Assembly (NCBI GenBank): GCA_002812745.2
Contig: NCSJ02000021.1
Span: forward strand, 186,001 to 250,000
Direction: 5' to 3'
Source of the DNA: Scytalidium lignicola
Lineage: Eukaryota > Ascomycota > Leotiomycetes
DNA: 64,000 nucleotides
Shown here: piece by piece, positions 13,552 to 26,134 of the stretch
Layout of the letters: each line of letters opens with the position of its first letter
Position numbering within the stretch: the stretch's first letter is position 1
Notes under the pieces: model-generated
Databases searched by the model: none
Seen by the model: the letters and a program-made list of their open reading frames with translations, nothing else
Told to the model about the DNA's origin: nothing
Position numbers and translations under genes: made by a program

Positions 13552-14356
13552 TCACACCTTAGTTTGGTTATTATTAGAGACCCATTCGAGCACAGTGAAA
13601 ACTTCATCGGCAATGAGTGGCCATATTAATTGAGTGGCAGCCTCCTTAGCTTCCACTGTAAACCCTGCAGTGGCATCGGTCCTATAATTCCAGGTTTTGA
13701 GTTAAAGGAATACAGTGCTTTTCGGGGGGTGAGAACTCACAACAAAGTAACATGATACCCTCTACATAGCTCATTATCAGTAAAAACTTTCACTAATGTG
13801 GTCTTCAGCATACTTACAGTTCCCGCGCATACCGGGCTGTGGATTCAAGACAGGTGTTAGCCACCATTCCTGCTAGGATGAGATGCGTTATGTCCCGTTG
13901 GCGAAGCTGGTAGTCCAAGTCGGTGTTTGCAAACCCACTAAATCCAGTCAATTTGGATGATCCGGTGGGGAGCTGTGAGAAAGTGAAAATAAAAATAGAA
14001 TATCACCTGCTATTCCAATGTCTTGAAACGACTACATCTCCATTCGTAAGATCCGGCTCCATCCCACTAAAAACCTTGGCTCCAAAGCTTCCTTCATCAA
14101 AGGCTCGACCACTCTTGATTCGAGCAAAGGAGTGGTTCATGCGTTGCCACCCATCATAGTTGCCATCGCGATACGGCTGATGGAGTGCGTAATAGATTGG
14201 AATCTGGGAACTTCGAGCAGCCTGCACAAGCTTAAGAATATTCTCGACTGTTGATGTCGATTCCAAACTCTTAGATACTTGAGAATATATCTTGCCGTCT
14301 GGGTGGAGGAACTCATTGAGCGGATCAACAAGGACAATAGCTGTGTTTGGGGCCAT
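13552..14356 (-). CDS. Isochorismatase-family cysteine hydrolase, four exons
   Basis: Model: complement(13552..13681, 13741..13761, 13818..13937, 14007..14356), 206 residues, the usual length of the family. The start at 14356 gives MAPNTAIVLVD with the catalytic Asp at residue 11. The second exon joins to SGFANTDLDYQL and then VANTCLEST, placing the nucleophilic Cys at about residue 146. Introns are 69, 56 and 59 bp with GT-AG ends; exon 3 is only 21 bases and is inferred from frame continuity (LGYHVTL then DATAGF). The usual catalytic Lys is not obvious; the aligned stretch reads VVVSRHW. Family members hydrolyse isochorismate, nicotinamide or related amides; the substrate here is unknown. 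No signal peptide. The gene sits between a copia element and a MITE, about 300 bp from each. Confidence 0.85.
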
Positions 14357-14653
14357 CGTATATATTTAGAACGTATTTAGACCTTAGTAAAATGCACCGA
14401 TGAAATGACAGTGGGAGTATGGATGAAGAGAATTGGTGGCATGATATATATCGGAGGTAACATATTGGCTGTCGGTTTTGAACCTTCCCTTAAGTAACGT
14501 CATTAGTATCTGCACGCGCTATACTATTATTCATTCATTTGTAAAATTCTGCTGGAAATGAAAAGCCTTAACCTAATTACGTTATCCTCTACCCTATAAT
14601 GATTAATAAGCTATCATAATAGTTAGTTAAGTTAATTAGTTAGTTAACCAATA

Positions 14654-15090
14654 ACGTAATTCCCGGTGTTACCGACCACCCTATGTTACCGACCACTGGA
14701 TTTTACAGCAAAATCAATGAAAATCGTACACTAGCAATCTCAACAACAAGCAAACATATACATTTACATTTTTAATAATAGAAAATTCAAGTTAGATTAA
14801 TTAATAATTTTAAAACCAAAATAGCTTAATTGATGTTAATATCAAGTAATTAAAAAATAACTGGTATTTGCCTTATAATTAAGGTAACTTTCAATTTTCT
14901 CAATATTTAAAAAAATTAAAAGCTTAATAATAATGATATATAATAAAATTGTCATAAATATATATAATTTCAATTCTTATGAAGTTAGACGTTGTGGTTG
15001 TCGAGATTGCTAGGGTCCGATTTTTATTGATTTTGTTGTAAAATCCAGTGGTCGGTAACATAGGGTGGTCGGTAACACCGGGAATTACGT
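14654..15090. mobile_element. Pogo/Fot1-type MITE with long terminal inverted repeats
   Basis: 437 bp, no coding capacity, flanked by TA on both sides (14652-14653 and 15091-15092). The outer about 73 bp of each end are inverted copies with two mismatches, both of G/A type, and weaker similarity extends to about 97 bp. The terminal ACGTAATTCCCGG is identical to the end of the adjacent autonomous transposon at 15115-17000, but the next bases differ (two TGTTACCGACCAC units). The interior is AT rich. Confidence 0.88.
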
Positions 15091-15114
15091 TAACACTTAA
15101 GAGCTTAGCTAATA

Positions 15115-17000
15115 ACGTAATTCCCGGTCTACCGGGACACCCGGTCTACCGAGACACCTCCCCCACCACCTGAGCATTCAACACCAAATATTCAACCACA
15201 AAACAAATATATTGTGATATATCTAATTGCTAGCTAAATTAGGGCATTTGTTTATTTTATGCTCTGTACTTCTACACCCTGAGCACTTAGATGGCCGTCG
15301 TTGTGGTGCTGGCAAGGTCTGTGTCATACCCTCTGGATTTGCCACCTCCACCACTTTTTGAGTAATTGTACTTGATTAAGCCATCTCTTGAGCCTCCTAT
15401 GCTGTCAAGGAGCTTTTATGAGCTATTTGCTTTTTAGATCTTTTGGCTTTTTGTTGAATTGATTGGTTGAGAGCCTTCAAATCATCTTTTTCTTTTGTTA
15501 AAAGTATAACACTATACATGGTCATCTGGCACCCTTTTAAAAGCTGAGCAAACACAATTCTAGTAGGTGTAGAAGGACTTCAATATTGCCGGAGTCTTGA
15601 TTGAATAATCTCATACTGTTTCTGTAATTAAATTGAATTATGTAGTATCTCAAGGATCCAAGATGCTTCAGAATTGCTATAGGAGCTCTTAGGAGGTGTA
15701 GAAATCTCCTCAACCTCAAGTCACAATTTAGACATAACACAATCAGGATTATAAGGAACTAATCCAGTGCTTGCAAATCCTTGACTAATATTGCTTGATT
15801 TAAAGGTTTCTTACCATACAATTGAGTATATTTCCAGAAAATCAAACTTGTCAATATGTTGAATATCAAGGTGTATTTTCCTCTTCACCAGACCACTATA
15901 CGTACATTTCAAAACAGCAAAACAACTTATATCTAAAGATTGTAAGATATGAGATGAATATAGAAGCATACAAACAGTAATAATATTATTCTAAATGCAA
16001 TACCAATCAAATTCAGAGGTTATATGGCTATTATGGCCATCAAGGACAAGTATGTGATATTAGCCTTTAAGCTTAGCTTTGCTGAATAGATCAAAGGTTT
16101 TCTGAAGCCAGTCAAGGCCAGTTATATTATTTGTCCATCCATTATCACTAACAGCAATTCTCCAACCTTGTGATAAGTTGTCATACTAGCTAAAGAATAA
16201 GACCTTTCCCTTGAATATAATTAAAGGTAATAAAGCCTAATCACAAGCATTAACTGATTCAATTGCTATAACCTACTCCTTATTACCAGGTTCTAAAAGT
16301 GGAGGTTTGCCATAGCAATCAGAAGATGTAACCACTTTAATAAAAGTAATAATACCTATAGCAAAGCCTGTCTTATCGAAGTTGTAAGTGTCCTTATCCA
16401 ATATCTTATATTATGCTTTCATAGCTATCACATTGTCAAACTACTCCTGAATAAGCTTTGGATCTTCGCATTTAGCTTGTTTATAGTTATACTAACGTAT
16501 ATATTTAGTAGTTAACTCTAGGTAACGTTTAAGAAAGTCTCCAAACCAGTTTTTGCCTACAGGACGAGGAGAAGAAGGTTCACCACGTTCAGCAATCAAA
16601 ATATTAGCCATTGACTGTACACCTGAAGGTCTAGGGGGTAATCCTCGTTTGCCCATAGAAAATATCCACTGTACAAGTGATTCTTCCTCAAGTTGACTCA
16701 TTCTATAGCTTTTAGTGTAAGTAGTCAATTGTTGAACGCGGTTATGCAAGCGTGCATGTAATGTACTAGCAGGTACATCAAAAGCATATGCTGCTTTTCG
16801 AATAGACGTGATTTTTTGAGTTTTAATCGCGTTTATAGCAAGAAGGATTCGTCCTTCTTGACGTGGATCAATTTTTTTTGGCATTGTGACGTGTTTTGGT
16901 TGAAAAATAAATAATTGAAGATGGCAGTGTTGGTAGAATTGATGATTTGGTGGGGAGGTGTCTCGGTAGACCGGGTGTCCCGGTAGACCAGGAATTACGT
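15115..17000 (-). mobile_element. Fot1/pogo-like (Tc1-mariner superfamily) DNA transposon
   Basis: 1886 bp, close to the 1.9 kb typical of Fot1 elements, with TA target duplications at 15113-15114 and 17001-17002. The inverted ends share ACGTAATTCC(C/T)GGTCTACCG and carry two tandem GGTCTACCG-(G/A)GACACC units each, probably the transposase binding sites. One minus-strand transposase frame fills the element. It lies 24 bp from the MITE. Confidence 0.93.
15223..16884 (-). pseudogene. Fot1/pogo transposase with RIP-type stops
   Basis: One uninterrupted frame of 554 codons from ATG 16884 to TAG 15223, the length of a Fot1 transposase, broken by in-frame stops but without frameshifts. Residues 1-131 are open: an N-terminal psq-type helix-turn-helix (AAYAFDVPASTLHARL) then a CENP-B-type HTH (YRMSQLEEESLVQWI). 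Downstream are the DDE_1 motifs NFDKTGFAIG, SDNGWTNN, LVLDGHNSH and LQSLDI, giving the three catalytic Asp residues. The C-terminus has a CCHC zinc knuckle, CSGCRSTEHKINKC. Stops sit where related proteins have Gln or Trp, so RIP is the likely cause. It would catalyse cut-and-paste movement into TA. Confidence 0.9.
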
Positions 17001-17002
17001 TA

Positions 17003-20000
17003 ATTGCCGTTCTCTGAATAACGTAAGTTCATATGACGGAAGACCAGCATAACGAACCACTCAAATTCAGATCATCAATTCCACCTGCCAGTACGGAGAT
17101 CGCGGTCAACCAAGTCGGGAATACAGGGGCATTTTATGCTATTAAGCCCTGTAGTCTTTACTATAGGGGTTAATACCACTGTATTATAGTGGGCCTCTCA
17201 CTAAAACCCACTATCCCATAAGGCCCGGCTTGTTTAAACTCGTTAAAATCCGTCAGGCAAAAATTCATATACAAGGATATCAATCATCGAGAGCCTTTCA
17301 TTTCTAACCTCATGGGATAATACAGGGCCCTAAGCCTATAATAGACTTATGCCAAGGCGCTAAACTTACACTAATAATTTTTGCATTGTAGATACACGGT
17401 AAGAATGGAATTGAGGGCGCGATCGCAAAACCTTTACCACACTAGAGTGACCATAAAGGTTTATATAAATACCTTTTCAAACTCGTACTTACTACTCTTA
17501 ATACGTTACATTATTTAACACTTTTATAATAACGTTATTTGGAGATTTTACAGTAAAGGGGAGAAGGCCATTTCATTTCTGAATAAACCAATGTCGGTGT
17601 TAGGGCACATCGTTCTCTAACTCTTTATTATCATTTTGAAGATCAATCTCCTGTATCGTGGGAAGGCCGGAGCTGTCAGTTTGATGATTTGATGTGAGCT
17701 CTATATTACAAAANCATTGTCGATAAGACAAAAAAATTCCAGTCGTCAAATTCTTTCTTGGGTGCTGAAAAGCCAGTCACGTGACTAAGGGAAACACATT
17801 ATTCAATTGTTCGTGCTTAACAATAAGATTGATATAATAGAACATATTATTACTTATAACATATTTTGATGTTTAATTACAAGACATAGCAGGATAGTCA
17901 GATTACTAACAAATTATTATAAAAAGTAATAGTCTAAGCATGTCTGACACCGGTAATTTCAAGTGGATTTAAGTAAGCCTTAACAATCTATGGTGACAAA
18001 TATAAGAAAAATTAGCTGTGTTGACTGAGAACTTGTAAAGCCTAGTCCTAATGGTAATATACCCCATACATATCTCCATAAATGTTTAAATAAAGTACAT
18101 AAAACCTTACCATATATTTTGTCAGCTATTATTCAAATGCACTGTAAATCATTGTGTAAAGGAGCTACTTTAAGCCAATAAAACTCAGTAAACAACTGAT
18201 GAACAGTTATTTTCATTGTACGGATGTATAATTCCGGAAATACAGGTTATTTAACACCAATACCAGTGCCATTGAGATGGATGCTTTTATCGGATAGAAG
18301 CCGGATAGGAATAAATTATGGGCTAGCTTATTCCTTACACATGAAATAACGGGAAACTCCAATAGAATATATGGAGGAGTTCTAAAACGGTTAGATCACC
18401 TAGACTCTTTCGGTTACTAATTACAAAAGACTTCGGCTTTTAAAATTTCAACTTTCCTTGTATCATCGATTTATGTCCGAGATGAAATTGTCTGTACAAG
18501 GCTCTTATAAATTATAGAAGTGGAGGAACCGAATGATATAGAGGATATATTCGCGATATTGTAAACGTCACATCTGACATGGAGAAGAAACGGGCTATCA
18601 AACGGCAACTAATCAACAAGAGAAGAAGTTAGAAGAGGAGATTATAAAATTAAGAAGAATTGTTAAAGGAGAATGTACAGGACTGACTCCTACAACCGTC
18701 AAAAACCCTTTCTACAATCAACAGCGTATCTAACTCCGCAGACTTCATGAGTTAGTCCAGGAAAGCAGCATAAATCCACTAAGGGAACAATATGCTAAAT
18801 ATGCTAAGAGTAAACGCTACAGACATAGCTTCTCTAGGAGATAGGCCTGAGAAATACACAGTAGAGGAAACAAACTCTGAGAGTTGCAGAAACAAAAATT
18901 TGGATGAAGAATTATCTAGCGGGAACATGTTGGGAAAGAAAAGTATTTGCCGTAGATATAGATGTATTGACAATATCTGAACTAACTTGTATTATAGTAG
19001 ATATAATTTCAATCTTTTCTGCACCCAACTTTAGTGATATAAAGGAAAACAAGGGATTCTCAACGACCGAAAAGGTGCTAGATTCTCTTGTAGCTTTATA
19101 GTTTTAACAGAGAGTGGTAAGCCAAGTAGGAGTCCGGCAACTCGGCACGGAGCGGAACAGTAGTTATGCAACTAGTTAGTGGGATTCTACAGCTATATAA
19201 GCCCCGTTTCCTCCCCGCGTATCGGGGCTTCAGAGATCAATTTTCATCTTCTAGAGTTAAACGATAGCAACATATACTCCATACAAGCTGTTCTATAGTT
19301 GTACCTTGGCTACCGCTACCTGACCTTCCTCCACTCTATGCACAAATTTACCTGACAAGTTCATATCCATTAATCAAAATATGACAACATATATGCTTCC
19401 TTAATATAATTTAGTTGAATTTGGTTATGGCCAACGGTTAACGATACTTGTTTTAGGGGCTTTACAGGCTCTCCAGTGGTTATAATATCATGTGTAATAA
19501 AAGGGTGCTTCGTACCTTTCCTATAAGCGTAACAGGTAGAAGGCGCAGCTTGTAATGGGTACGACGTTTAAGAAGAGTATTAAACGTTTAAATTTGCCGG
19601 AGCTGCTTGTTTGTACTCTCGGGAACATTATGAGCATTGCCATTGCTTTTACAGAAGCACGTGGGAGTCTTAGAGTTAAATAAATGTAAGACAATTTATA
19701 TATTTTCCTACTACGCTGTCTCGTAGTAGTGTGACCTTACTAATGGTCTAACCTCATATGCAATGCGACTTTAACACGCAAAGGCCTGCGCCGCGACAAA
19801 TGTGGTCAAACAAAGGAGTAAAAAATCAATACAGATTGATCCTTCAGCCTTACTTAATAAATCAGCTATTTAAAAGTATATGACGTTTATACGAAGCATT
19901 TCCGCTGCTCGTGGAATATAAGCTATGGTTTTAATTTTAACTAATTTCTCACCGCGCTTCTTGGTATTGCTGTCGTAATACTAATTGCAATGATTATGGC

Positions 20001-20676
20001 CTCCTAAACTACCAATAACCCCGAAAAGCTGAAAGCCTTGGCAATCAGTCAATGAAGATGATAAAATTTTGTTTCCAAAGCCCACCCGATGCACTTTTGT
20101 GAACCAACGAATCTTTTATAAGGATACACGTTCGCTTTCCCTATCGAGTGAGAAGTTGAGCCTCGGACACGTGCCCGCCGTTGACAACAGCTGTACAAAA
20201 GCTGCGTTGCCAATTGCAAACAAGTGGAGAATTAATATATTTTAAAATCTTACAAGAGTGGGCTAAATCTTGTTGTAGTTCTGGAATCCCCTGATTCCTT
20301 GTCGACCTGTTCCTCGTGTTCCAAAGATGTCCCTGTTATTATCCCATACACTCCCCAAACACCCCCAAAGTCGATGCAGGTGCAAATGGTGATCAATGTG
20401 CGATGTGCTGCATGTACGTATATGAAAGCGCCTACCAGGATGCGCAATTCAGCGGCGACCCTTCGCAGCTCCCCACTCTGGTGTTTTATTGGTTCTTTAG
20501 GTCACTCCCGAGCACACCGTTACTACGTAGGAACGGGCCAAATTCTTTCTGGAAGGTCGAAATGAAGTATTCGAAATGTAGAAATGAGTATATAAGGTGC
20601 TGTGAATAACAGCAAAAAAAAANGCTCTACTCTAGATCTCTTGTCCATTCTCTGAGAGTCGCATTATTTATTCACC
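17003..20676. other. 3.7 kb without a convincing gene
   Basis: Moderate-GC sequence with only short open frames. A Lys/Glu-rich open stretch at about 18600-18732 (EEEIIKLRRIVKGECTG) and another at 18904-19101 may be remnants of a decayed gene, but I cannot assign a family and stops interrupt every frame. The last few hundred bases are the upstream region of the secreted phosphatase gene. An N lies at about 17713 and another at about 20623. Confidence 0.45.
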
Positions 20677-23600
20677 ATGCAACTCCTTCCTCTGCTAGCC
20701 TCATTAGGCCTCGCCGCTTCTGTCTTAGCGCAAAGCACTGTTTATTTGATCCGTCATGGAGAAAAGCCCGACGATGGTAATGGGCTGAATGCACAAGGCC
20801 AGCAGCGTGCGCAGTGTCTTCGCACCGTTTTTAGCGCCAACTCATCATACCAGATTGGCCACATCATGGCACAAACTCCAAAGTCTAGTACGTCTTTTCT
20901 CTCCTCTATTCTATGCCTTACTATAATATAAGGGCAGACCTATATCCACTTGCATTTTACTTAAATCCACTTGCGACCGGCCGGTACCGGTGCCTCCTCG
21001 GTAAACTTTTCCCTATATATTTTATTAGTAACCTAGATATACGCTGAGACATAGGCATACAGAATTGAGACTTGCAAGAGGTTTAGGGCACACTACTAAT
21101 GCATTGTAATTATTGCGTAGATAATTGTACTTATTGCAATTGAAAGCTTTTAACTACCTTTATCACTTTGTTTTAACTCTAAAATGGCATTTTCAAGTAG
21201 CCTTGCTCCCCCAGAAGGTTTACACCCTGATCTAGAAGCTTTGAAAGCTTCAATTCAAGCTTGAGGCCGTGAAAATGGCTATGCCTTTACCAAACATGAT
21301 AGTAATGGCCATAGAGTAGTATTCACATGTGCTCGGTTTGGAAGTTATCAATCCAAAGGCAAAAGGAGTGAAGTTCATACTTCCAAACAGTGTAAAGGAA
21401 GCTCTAAGAAGTGCAATTACAAGATGAAAATGATTGCTATGCTAGAAAGTGATAATTGGAAGTTGAAAGTGTTAGAACCTACTTATAATCACCTTGCCAA
21501 CCTAGTTATAGCTTATCCTTAGCATAGAGTAGGCATTTTAAGTACTGAACAAAAAGCTCATATTGTAGCTAATGTGCGTATAAGCATGAAAAACAGCCAA
21601 ATAATCGATTCAATTACTCTCTAGCAACCAAGTGCCTTTTTAAAGTCTAGTGATATAACCAATATCATACAGAAAGTGAGATTGAAAGATTTAGGTGGTA
21701 AGATACCAATTCAATGGTTATTGTATGTTTTGTCATATTCCTTGATTTATTATTTACTAACAAATTAGGTGGAAACTCAAGCAAAAGGGCTCTTATGAAA
21801 CATATATTACCAACATAAATAATAACCTTATTCAGTTGTTTTATATGGACTTTACTACAATAATTACATATTAACAAAATCCTGACATTCTCCTTATAGA
21901 TTACACTTATAAAACCAACCGATTCAATATGCTACTTTTCAATATATATGTTATTACTAGTAAAAATAAAGTATTATAAATTAGGTTAGCATTTCTCTTC
22001 AATGAGACTGAAGAATCATATAATTAGGTTATAAGACAACTTAAAGAAGTAATGAATAAGTACTCTATTCTAAAGCTACTTTCTATTGTAATTGATAGAA
22101 AATTAACTTTAATGAAAAGTATTGATTTATACTTTCTTAATTCTTATCATATTCTTTGTAAGTAGTATGTTAATATGAATATATTAGCCAAAATCAAAAG
22201 GTTTTTTCCACTTATAATTAAAGAGAATAATATTTGGTAAAGATATTCTACTTTTTAGGAATTTATGAAAGTATAAGGGGTAGTCCTTGAATCTGAAACT
22301 GAAAAAGCTTATTCATCTAATCTCACTAAACTTCATACTTTCCTTGATGTAATAGTTTAATATACAGAGAATATATAGTTAATTCCATGGAAAGAGAAGT
22401 TAATATACTATTAGATTAATTAGCATTATCATTTTAAGGTAGTAATAACCTTTTTAATTAAAGGATGTTATAATACTTTAAAGTCATATTTACAACGTGG
22501 AAATGAAGACCTTAATGATGTATTTGACAAATTAATCTTATTTTAAAGTGCTCAACAAAGAGGGATATCAGCAACTACAGCCTAAGAACAACTTTGAATT
22601 AAACATCATATTAATATACTACTTTTTACTATAGTTATTAGTCAAGTTCATGATTATACACTTTAAAAGATTTTAATTGAACAAGTTAAAATCCTTAGAG
22701 ATAATATTATAATATCTCTTAAAGGATATAATTATACAATTCAGACTTTTATAAGCCTTCCTTATTATTATAGTATATAAAAATGTTAACAAACCAGAGG
22801 TATAATCTTTCTAGAAGATATACATACTCATTGGTATTATGACAAGCAACTTGAAGGTATTATAACCAATCATAACATTCAAGGGCTTGTGCTAAACCCT
22901 TAAACTGTTCAAGGTAAAGGATAGCTAAAAGGAGCCCTTGGTAGAAGCAAAAGCTCCAATTCAACATTTAATACACAGTGTTTACCTTCAGCTTTTGAAC
23001 TCTCAACTAGCTTAACTTCACCAATTATAGAAACTCTAGTTCTAAGGACATGTCCTGTAATATTAGAAACAGTTGTTGAAGCACCTGCACTTGTTCAGCA
23101 AAAGGCTATACCAAACCGCCAATAATATATTACTAGGTTTGGCTGTGTAACTACTAAAATTGGCCTTCAGAGAATCAATAATATTGGTGATACTTATAAG
23201 CCTAGGACAGCATATGAAAGGGGTTATCAAGTTGGAATATTGTCAATTTACCATACAGATTCAATTGAAGAGACAGCTGTATTAGCTAACCTGGCAATTC
23301 AAAGTGGTAAGAGTGTAAAGGCAGTAGAAATAGAGGAGGAAGAATCACAGGAAACACAAGATTGTATTGAGGTTATGACGTAATTAAAGCCGTAGATTTG
23401 ATCACAAAAAATCGTATTAATGGGCTAGATTTAATTAAATAAACTTCATTGCTCAGCCTCTTCGTACAGTACAAAATTGTATGGGAGCGCGAGGTGGTGT
23501 GGTGCCTGAGGGTTTGTCTGGTACCGGCCGGTCGCAAGTGGATTTAGGTAAAATGCAAGTGGATATAGGTCTGCCCTAATATAATCGTCCGTGACCTTTC

Positions 23601-24117
23601 TAGGTCCAAGTTAGGATATAACATACAATGTGAAATGACAGGGCAATGATTAGCTCCTGGAGCTTTGCTTACGAAGACTGGCTGATATATTCCGAACCAC
23701 AGATGGTAAAAGACAGCGCCCATATGACACCGTTAAGCCTCTTGCCGATGACCTTGGTCTCACTGTAGACACCTCATGTGACCGTGACGACCCCAAGTGC
23801 GTCAAGAAAGTGGTAGACAACTACGATGGTCCTGGAAACATTCTGATCTGCTGGGAACACGATGCTTTGACTGACATTGTTAAGAAACTGGGAGATGATG
23901 ATGCGCCTGACTACCCAGATGATAGGTTCGTGTGCTCTCCTCCCATCTTCAACCCCGACCAGTCCCATGTAGGGGTTGCATGGACGGTTGAGAAATTTAA
24001 AAAAANGGTGTAAATGCTAACTTGATTTGAAGCTTTAACCTGGTCTGGACTGATCCATACCCTCACTCTGAAATCACTAGCACGACTTCAGAAAACTGCC
24101 CTGGATTAGACAATTAA
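20677..24117 (+). CDS. Secreted histidine phosphatase (phosphoglycerate mutase family) with a transposon-filled intron
   Basis: Model: join(20677..20887, 23703..23925, 24033..24117), 172 residues. Residues 1-18 are a signal peptide (LLPLLASLGLAASVLA, cleavage near AQS). LIRHGEKPDD follows, with the phospho-accepting His at 27, and the second conserved His is in ILICWEHDAL. The C-terminus reads WTDPYPHSEI then SENCPGLDN. Intron 1 has donor GTACGT at 20888 and a probable acceptor at 23701-23702; without the transposon it would be about 160 bp. Intron 2 is 107 bp (donor GTTCGT) and contains an N. Both joins keep frame and restore continuity of the family. The exact 3' splice site of intron 1 is inferred. 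Whether transcripts still splice a 2.8 kb intron is unknown. The substrate is unknown. Confidence 0.82.
20932..23576 (+). mobile_element. Mutator-like element (MULE) inserted in an intron
   Basis: 2645 bp with 57 bp terminal inverted repeats (20932-20988 and 23520-23576) that differ at one C/T position, starting GGGCAGACCTATATCCAC. A perfect 8 bp target duplication TAATATAA flanks it (20924-20931 and 23577-23584). Within each TIR the word CCACTTGC occurs twice. One plus-strand transposase relic fills the centre. It lies wholly between the donor and acceptor of the host gene's first intron. Confidence 0.93.
21184..23383 (+). pseudogene. MULE transposase with FAR1-like N-terminus, degraded
   Basis: Starts MAFSSSLAPPEG, then a FAR1-type Cys/His DNA-binding segment (ENGYAFTKHDSNGHRVVFTC ... 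CNYKMKM). The MULE catalytic domain follows from about 21895: DYTYKTNRFNM, then ETEESYN and IVIDRKLTLMKSID, giving the first two catalytic Asp. Stops accumulate in the centre; the first 150 and last 100 codons are nearly clean. Start and end as given are not in one frame, so at least one frameshift is present. The pattern suggests RIP or similar decay in the core, with intact terminal repeats. Confidence 0.82.
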
Positions 24118-25150
24118 AGAGATGGGAAATAACGCGAAGAATGTATGCTTCGGTCCTACTATAGCATCTTCACACATATAATATTTGTGATAAAAGTAAA
24201 ATAAAATAAATTATCATTTTTTTCCTATGAACTACATTTTGTCTCTAAAAATGAAAGTGATAATACTTACAGCCTGATTAAAGTATCATGTTTAGATTTA
24301 AAAAATATGAGACCTGAAAGTGTTAAGAGTTGCTTCGGCTTACCAGAGGTTTAAATACTTCAGATGATAAATTATGTAAGTCACGATTCTTATTCTTTTA
24401 ATATAATTTTGACACAATGAATACAAAATTAATATTTATACGAAAGTATTTATTTTAAAAATATTACTTATGGGTAATGTGTATATGTATAATCATAATT
24501 ATCAGATAATAACTGTAACTCAACCTAGTGAGTATTCGCCACGATGCAATTAATAACCAATGAGCTAATTGCTCCTTAAAATAAACTATCTTAAGATCTC
24601 AACTAACTTACAACTGCGTACGTGGAAAATCAATTATCACAAATTATATCTCATTAATTAGTTACCATTTTCACATGATGCCTAAATTAAAACGCATACT
24701 AGAAGATTACAGCAGTGAGTCTCTAGTAACACCGTACAGTACAACATATAACTATTTTCTATTCTTATTGAAATTGAATTATTCTCCTTGATGTTGCGTT
24801 GTGCTACAGTCTATGCTCGCATTTAATTGAGACTCGGTAACAGAGACATTTATATAACTTAATACTAATAAATTTTGTTGTGATATCCTAGTTGCCACCT
24901 TAGGCACCACGTCTTGCCTATTACACATGACTTCCCTTTCTAGTAGTTAGCTTTACTTTACTATACATAGCTATTACAACATTACAATATATACAAAGTA
25001 ACCTTATATTGCGTACCATGCTTTTGTTATTCTAATTCAACAGGTTATACACTCTAGTAACAATGTAATTAAGCTAACTCTTCTTCTTTTATATTAATTA
25101 TGTTGATTAGCATTTTACNTTTTTGTCTTTGTTTATTTATATTTACATAT
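24118..25150. other. Intergenic, transition into AT-rich block
   Basis: Follows the stop of the phosphatase gene. AT content rises along the stretch. No gene or clear repeat boundary seen; 24780-25060 contains moderate-GC patches whose origin I cannot assign. Confidence 0.4.
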
Positions 25151-26134
25151 TTAACTATTATTTTCAGCATAACTGACAATTCTAATATTATAATTCTTTT
25201 AAAAGATTAAAGATTTAAAAGTTCAGAGAACTATAACCTTTAAAGTTTTTGTTTTATAATATTACTTTATTCTAAAAGTCTTGAAAACTATGTTAATTAT
25301 ACTATTTCACCTTTTAAAGGAAATACTCTTAAGTAAAAGGTTTAACATAAAAATAATATCAAAACTTATATGTGTTTTAATGTTAATATTAACAATGAAA
25401 CTATATTATTAATTAAAAATTATAAAATAGTAAAGCTTGTTTAGAATATTTTAAAAGTTTAATATTAAGGAAAAAGTTATAATTTACAATAAAAGTTCTT
25501 ATTTAAGCTAATCTTTGTCAAGTATAATCATTTATAAATACATATATTATTATGTTCAAGTTAATAATAATTAATTTGAAGGCTGTTAAAGGTAATAAAA
25601 TAATTTTACTTTATAAATTTGTCTTTATTTCTAATCTTGAAGATGAATATCTTATTTAAGCTAAATATTAATGTTTAACTAGTAAATTTGAAAAGTTTCT
25701 TATATTTACTTGACTTATAAAGGACATTGTTAATAAATTTATCTTTATTATTAACNTTTTTTAGTATTATCATATATAATAAGAACAATTCTAATTTAAA
25801 CTTAAACAATTTAAAGAACTTTAAAAATGTTAAGTATAACTGTTGTAAGAAGAATAGTTATAAGGAATTTAATTGCTTTTAAAAGCATTCTGAAAAGCTT
25901 GAAGAATATAAGGTAAAGTAATTTAACAAGAAGNAAAAAAAAAGATAAAAATNAAGTTAAAGTCTAAAAAGTCTAATTCTAATATTATCAACTTTAACTC
26001 TACTAGTTTAATTATTATTAATCTCATAACTTTCTTTATATTTACGCATAATTAATAAATTATAAATACAAGTATTATTGATTATATTATTAATAACTTT
26101 AATGTTATAGATCTTATCGTTATAACCTGATAAG
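25150..26134 (+). mobile_element. Copia gag-protease relic, truncated on the right
   Basis: Decayed translation matches a copia UBN2-type gag (FKSSENYNL, then NNIKTY, then GKSYNLQ), followed by a zinc-knuckle remnant (YNCCKKNSYKEFNCF near 25840-25880) and a protease-like INTSIIDYIINNF near 26060 where DTGA would be expected. It stops where the LTR of element X begins at 26135, so X probably inserted into it. No 5' LTR could be defined. Confidence 0.6.

Noticed and set aside
13938..14006. Catalytic Lys loss in the isochorismatase-like protein as evidence of inactivation
   Set aside because: The aligned residue is uncertain next to an intron, and some family members have other residues here, so no claim of inactivity is made.
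18580..19101. Possible gene with Lys/Glu-rich helix
   Set aside because: Stops in all frames and no family match; at most a relic, so described only in the intergenic entry.
20299..20609. Plus-strand ORFs with several Cys just before the phosphatase gene
   Set aside because: They overlap in two frames, lack domains and lie in the expected promoter/5' UTR.
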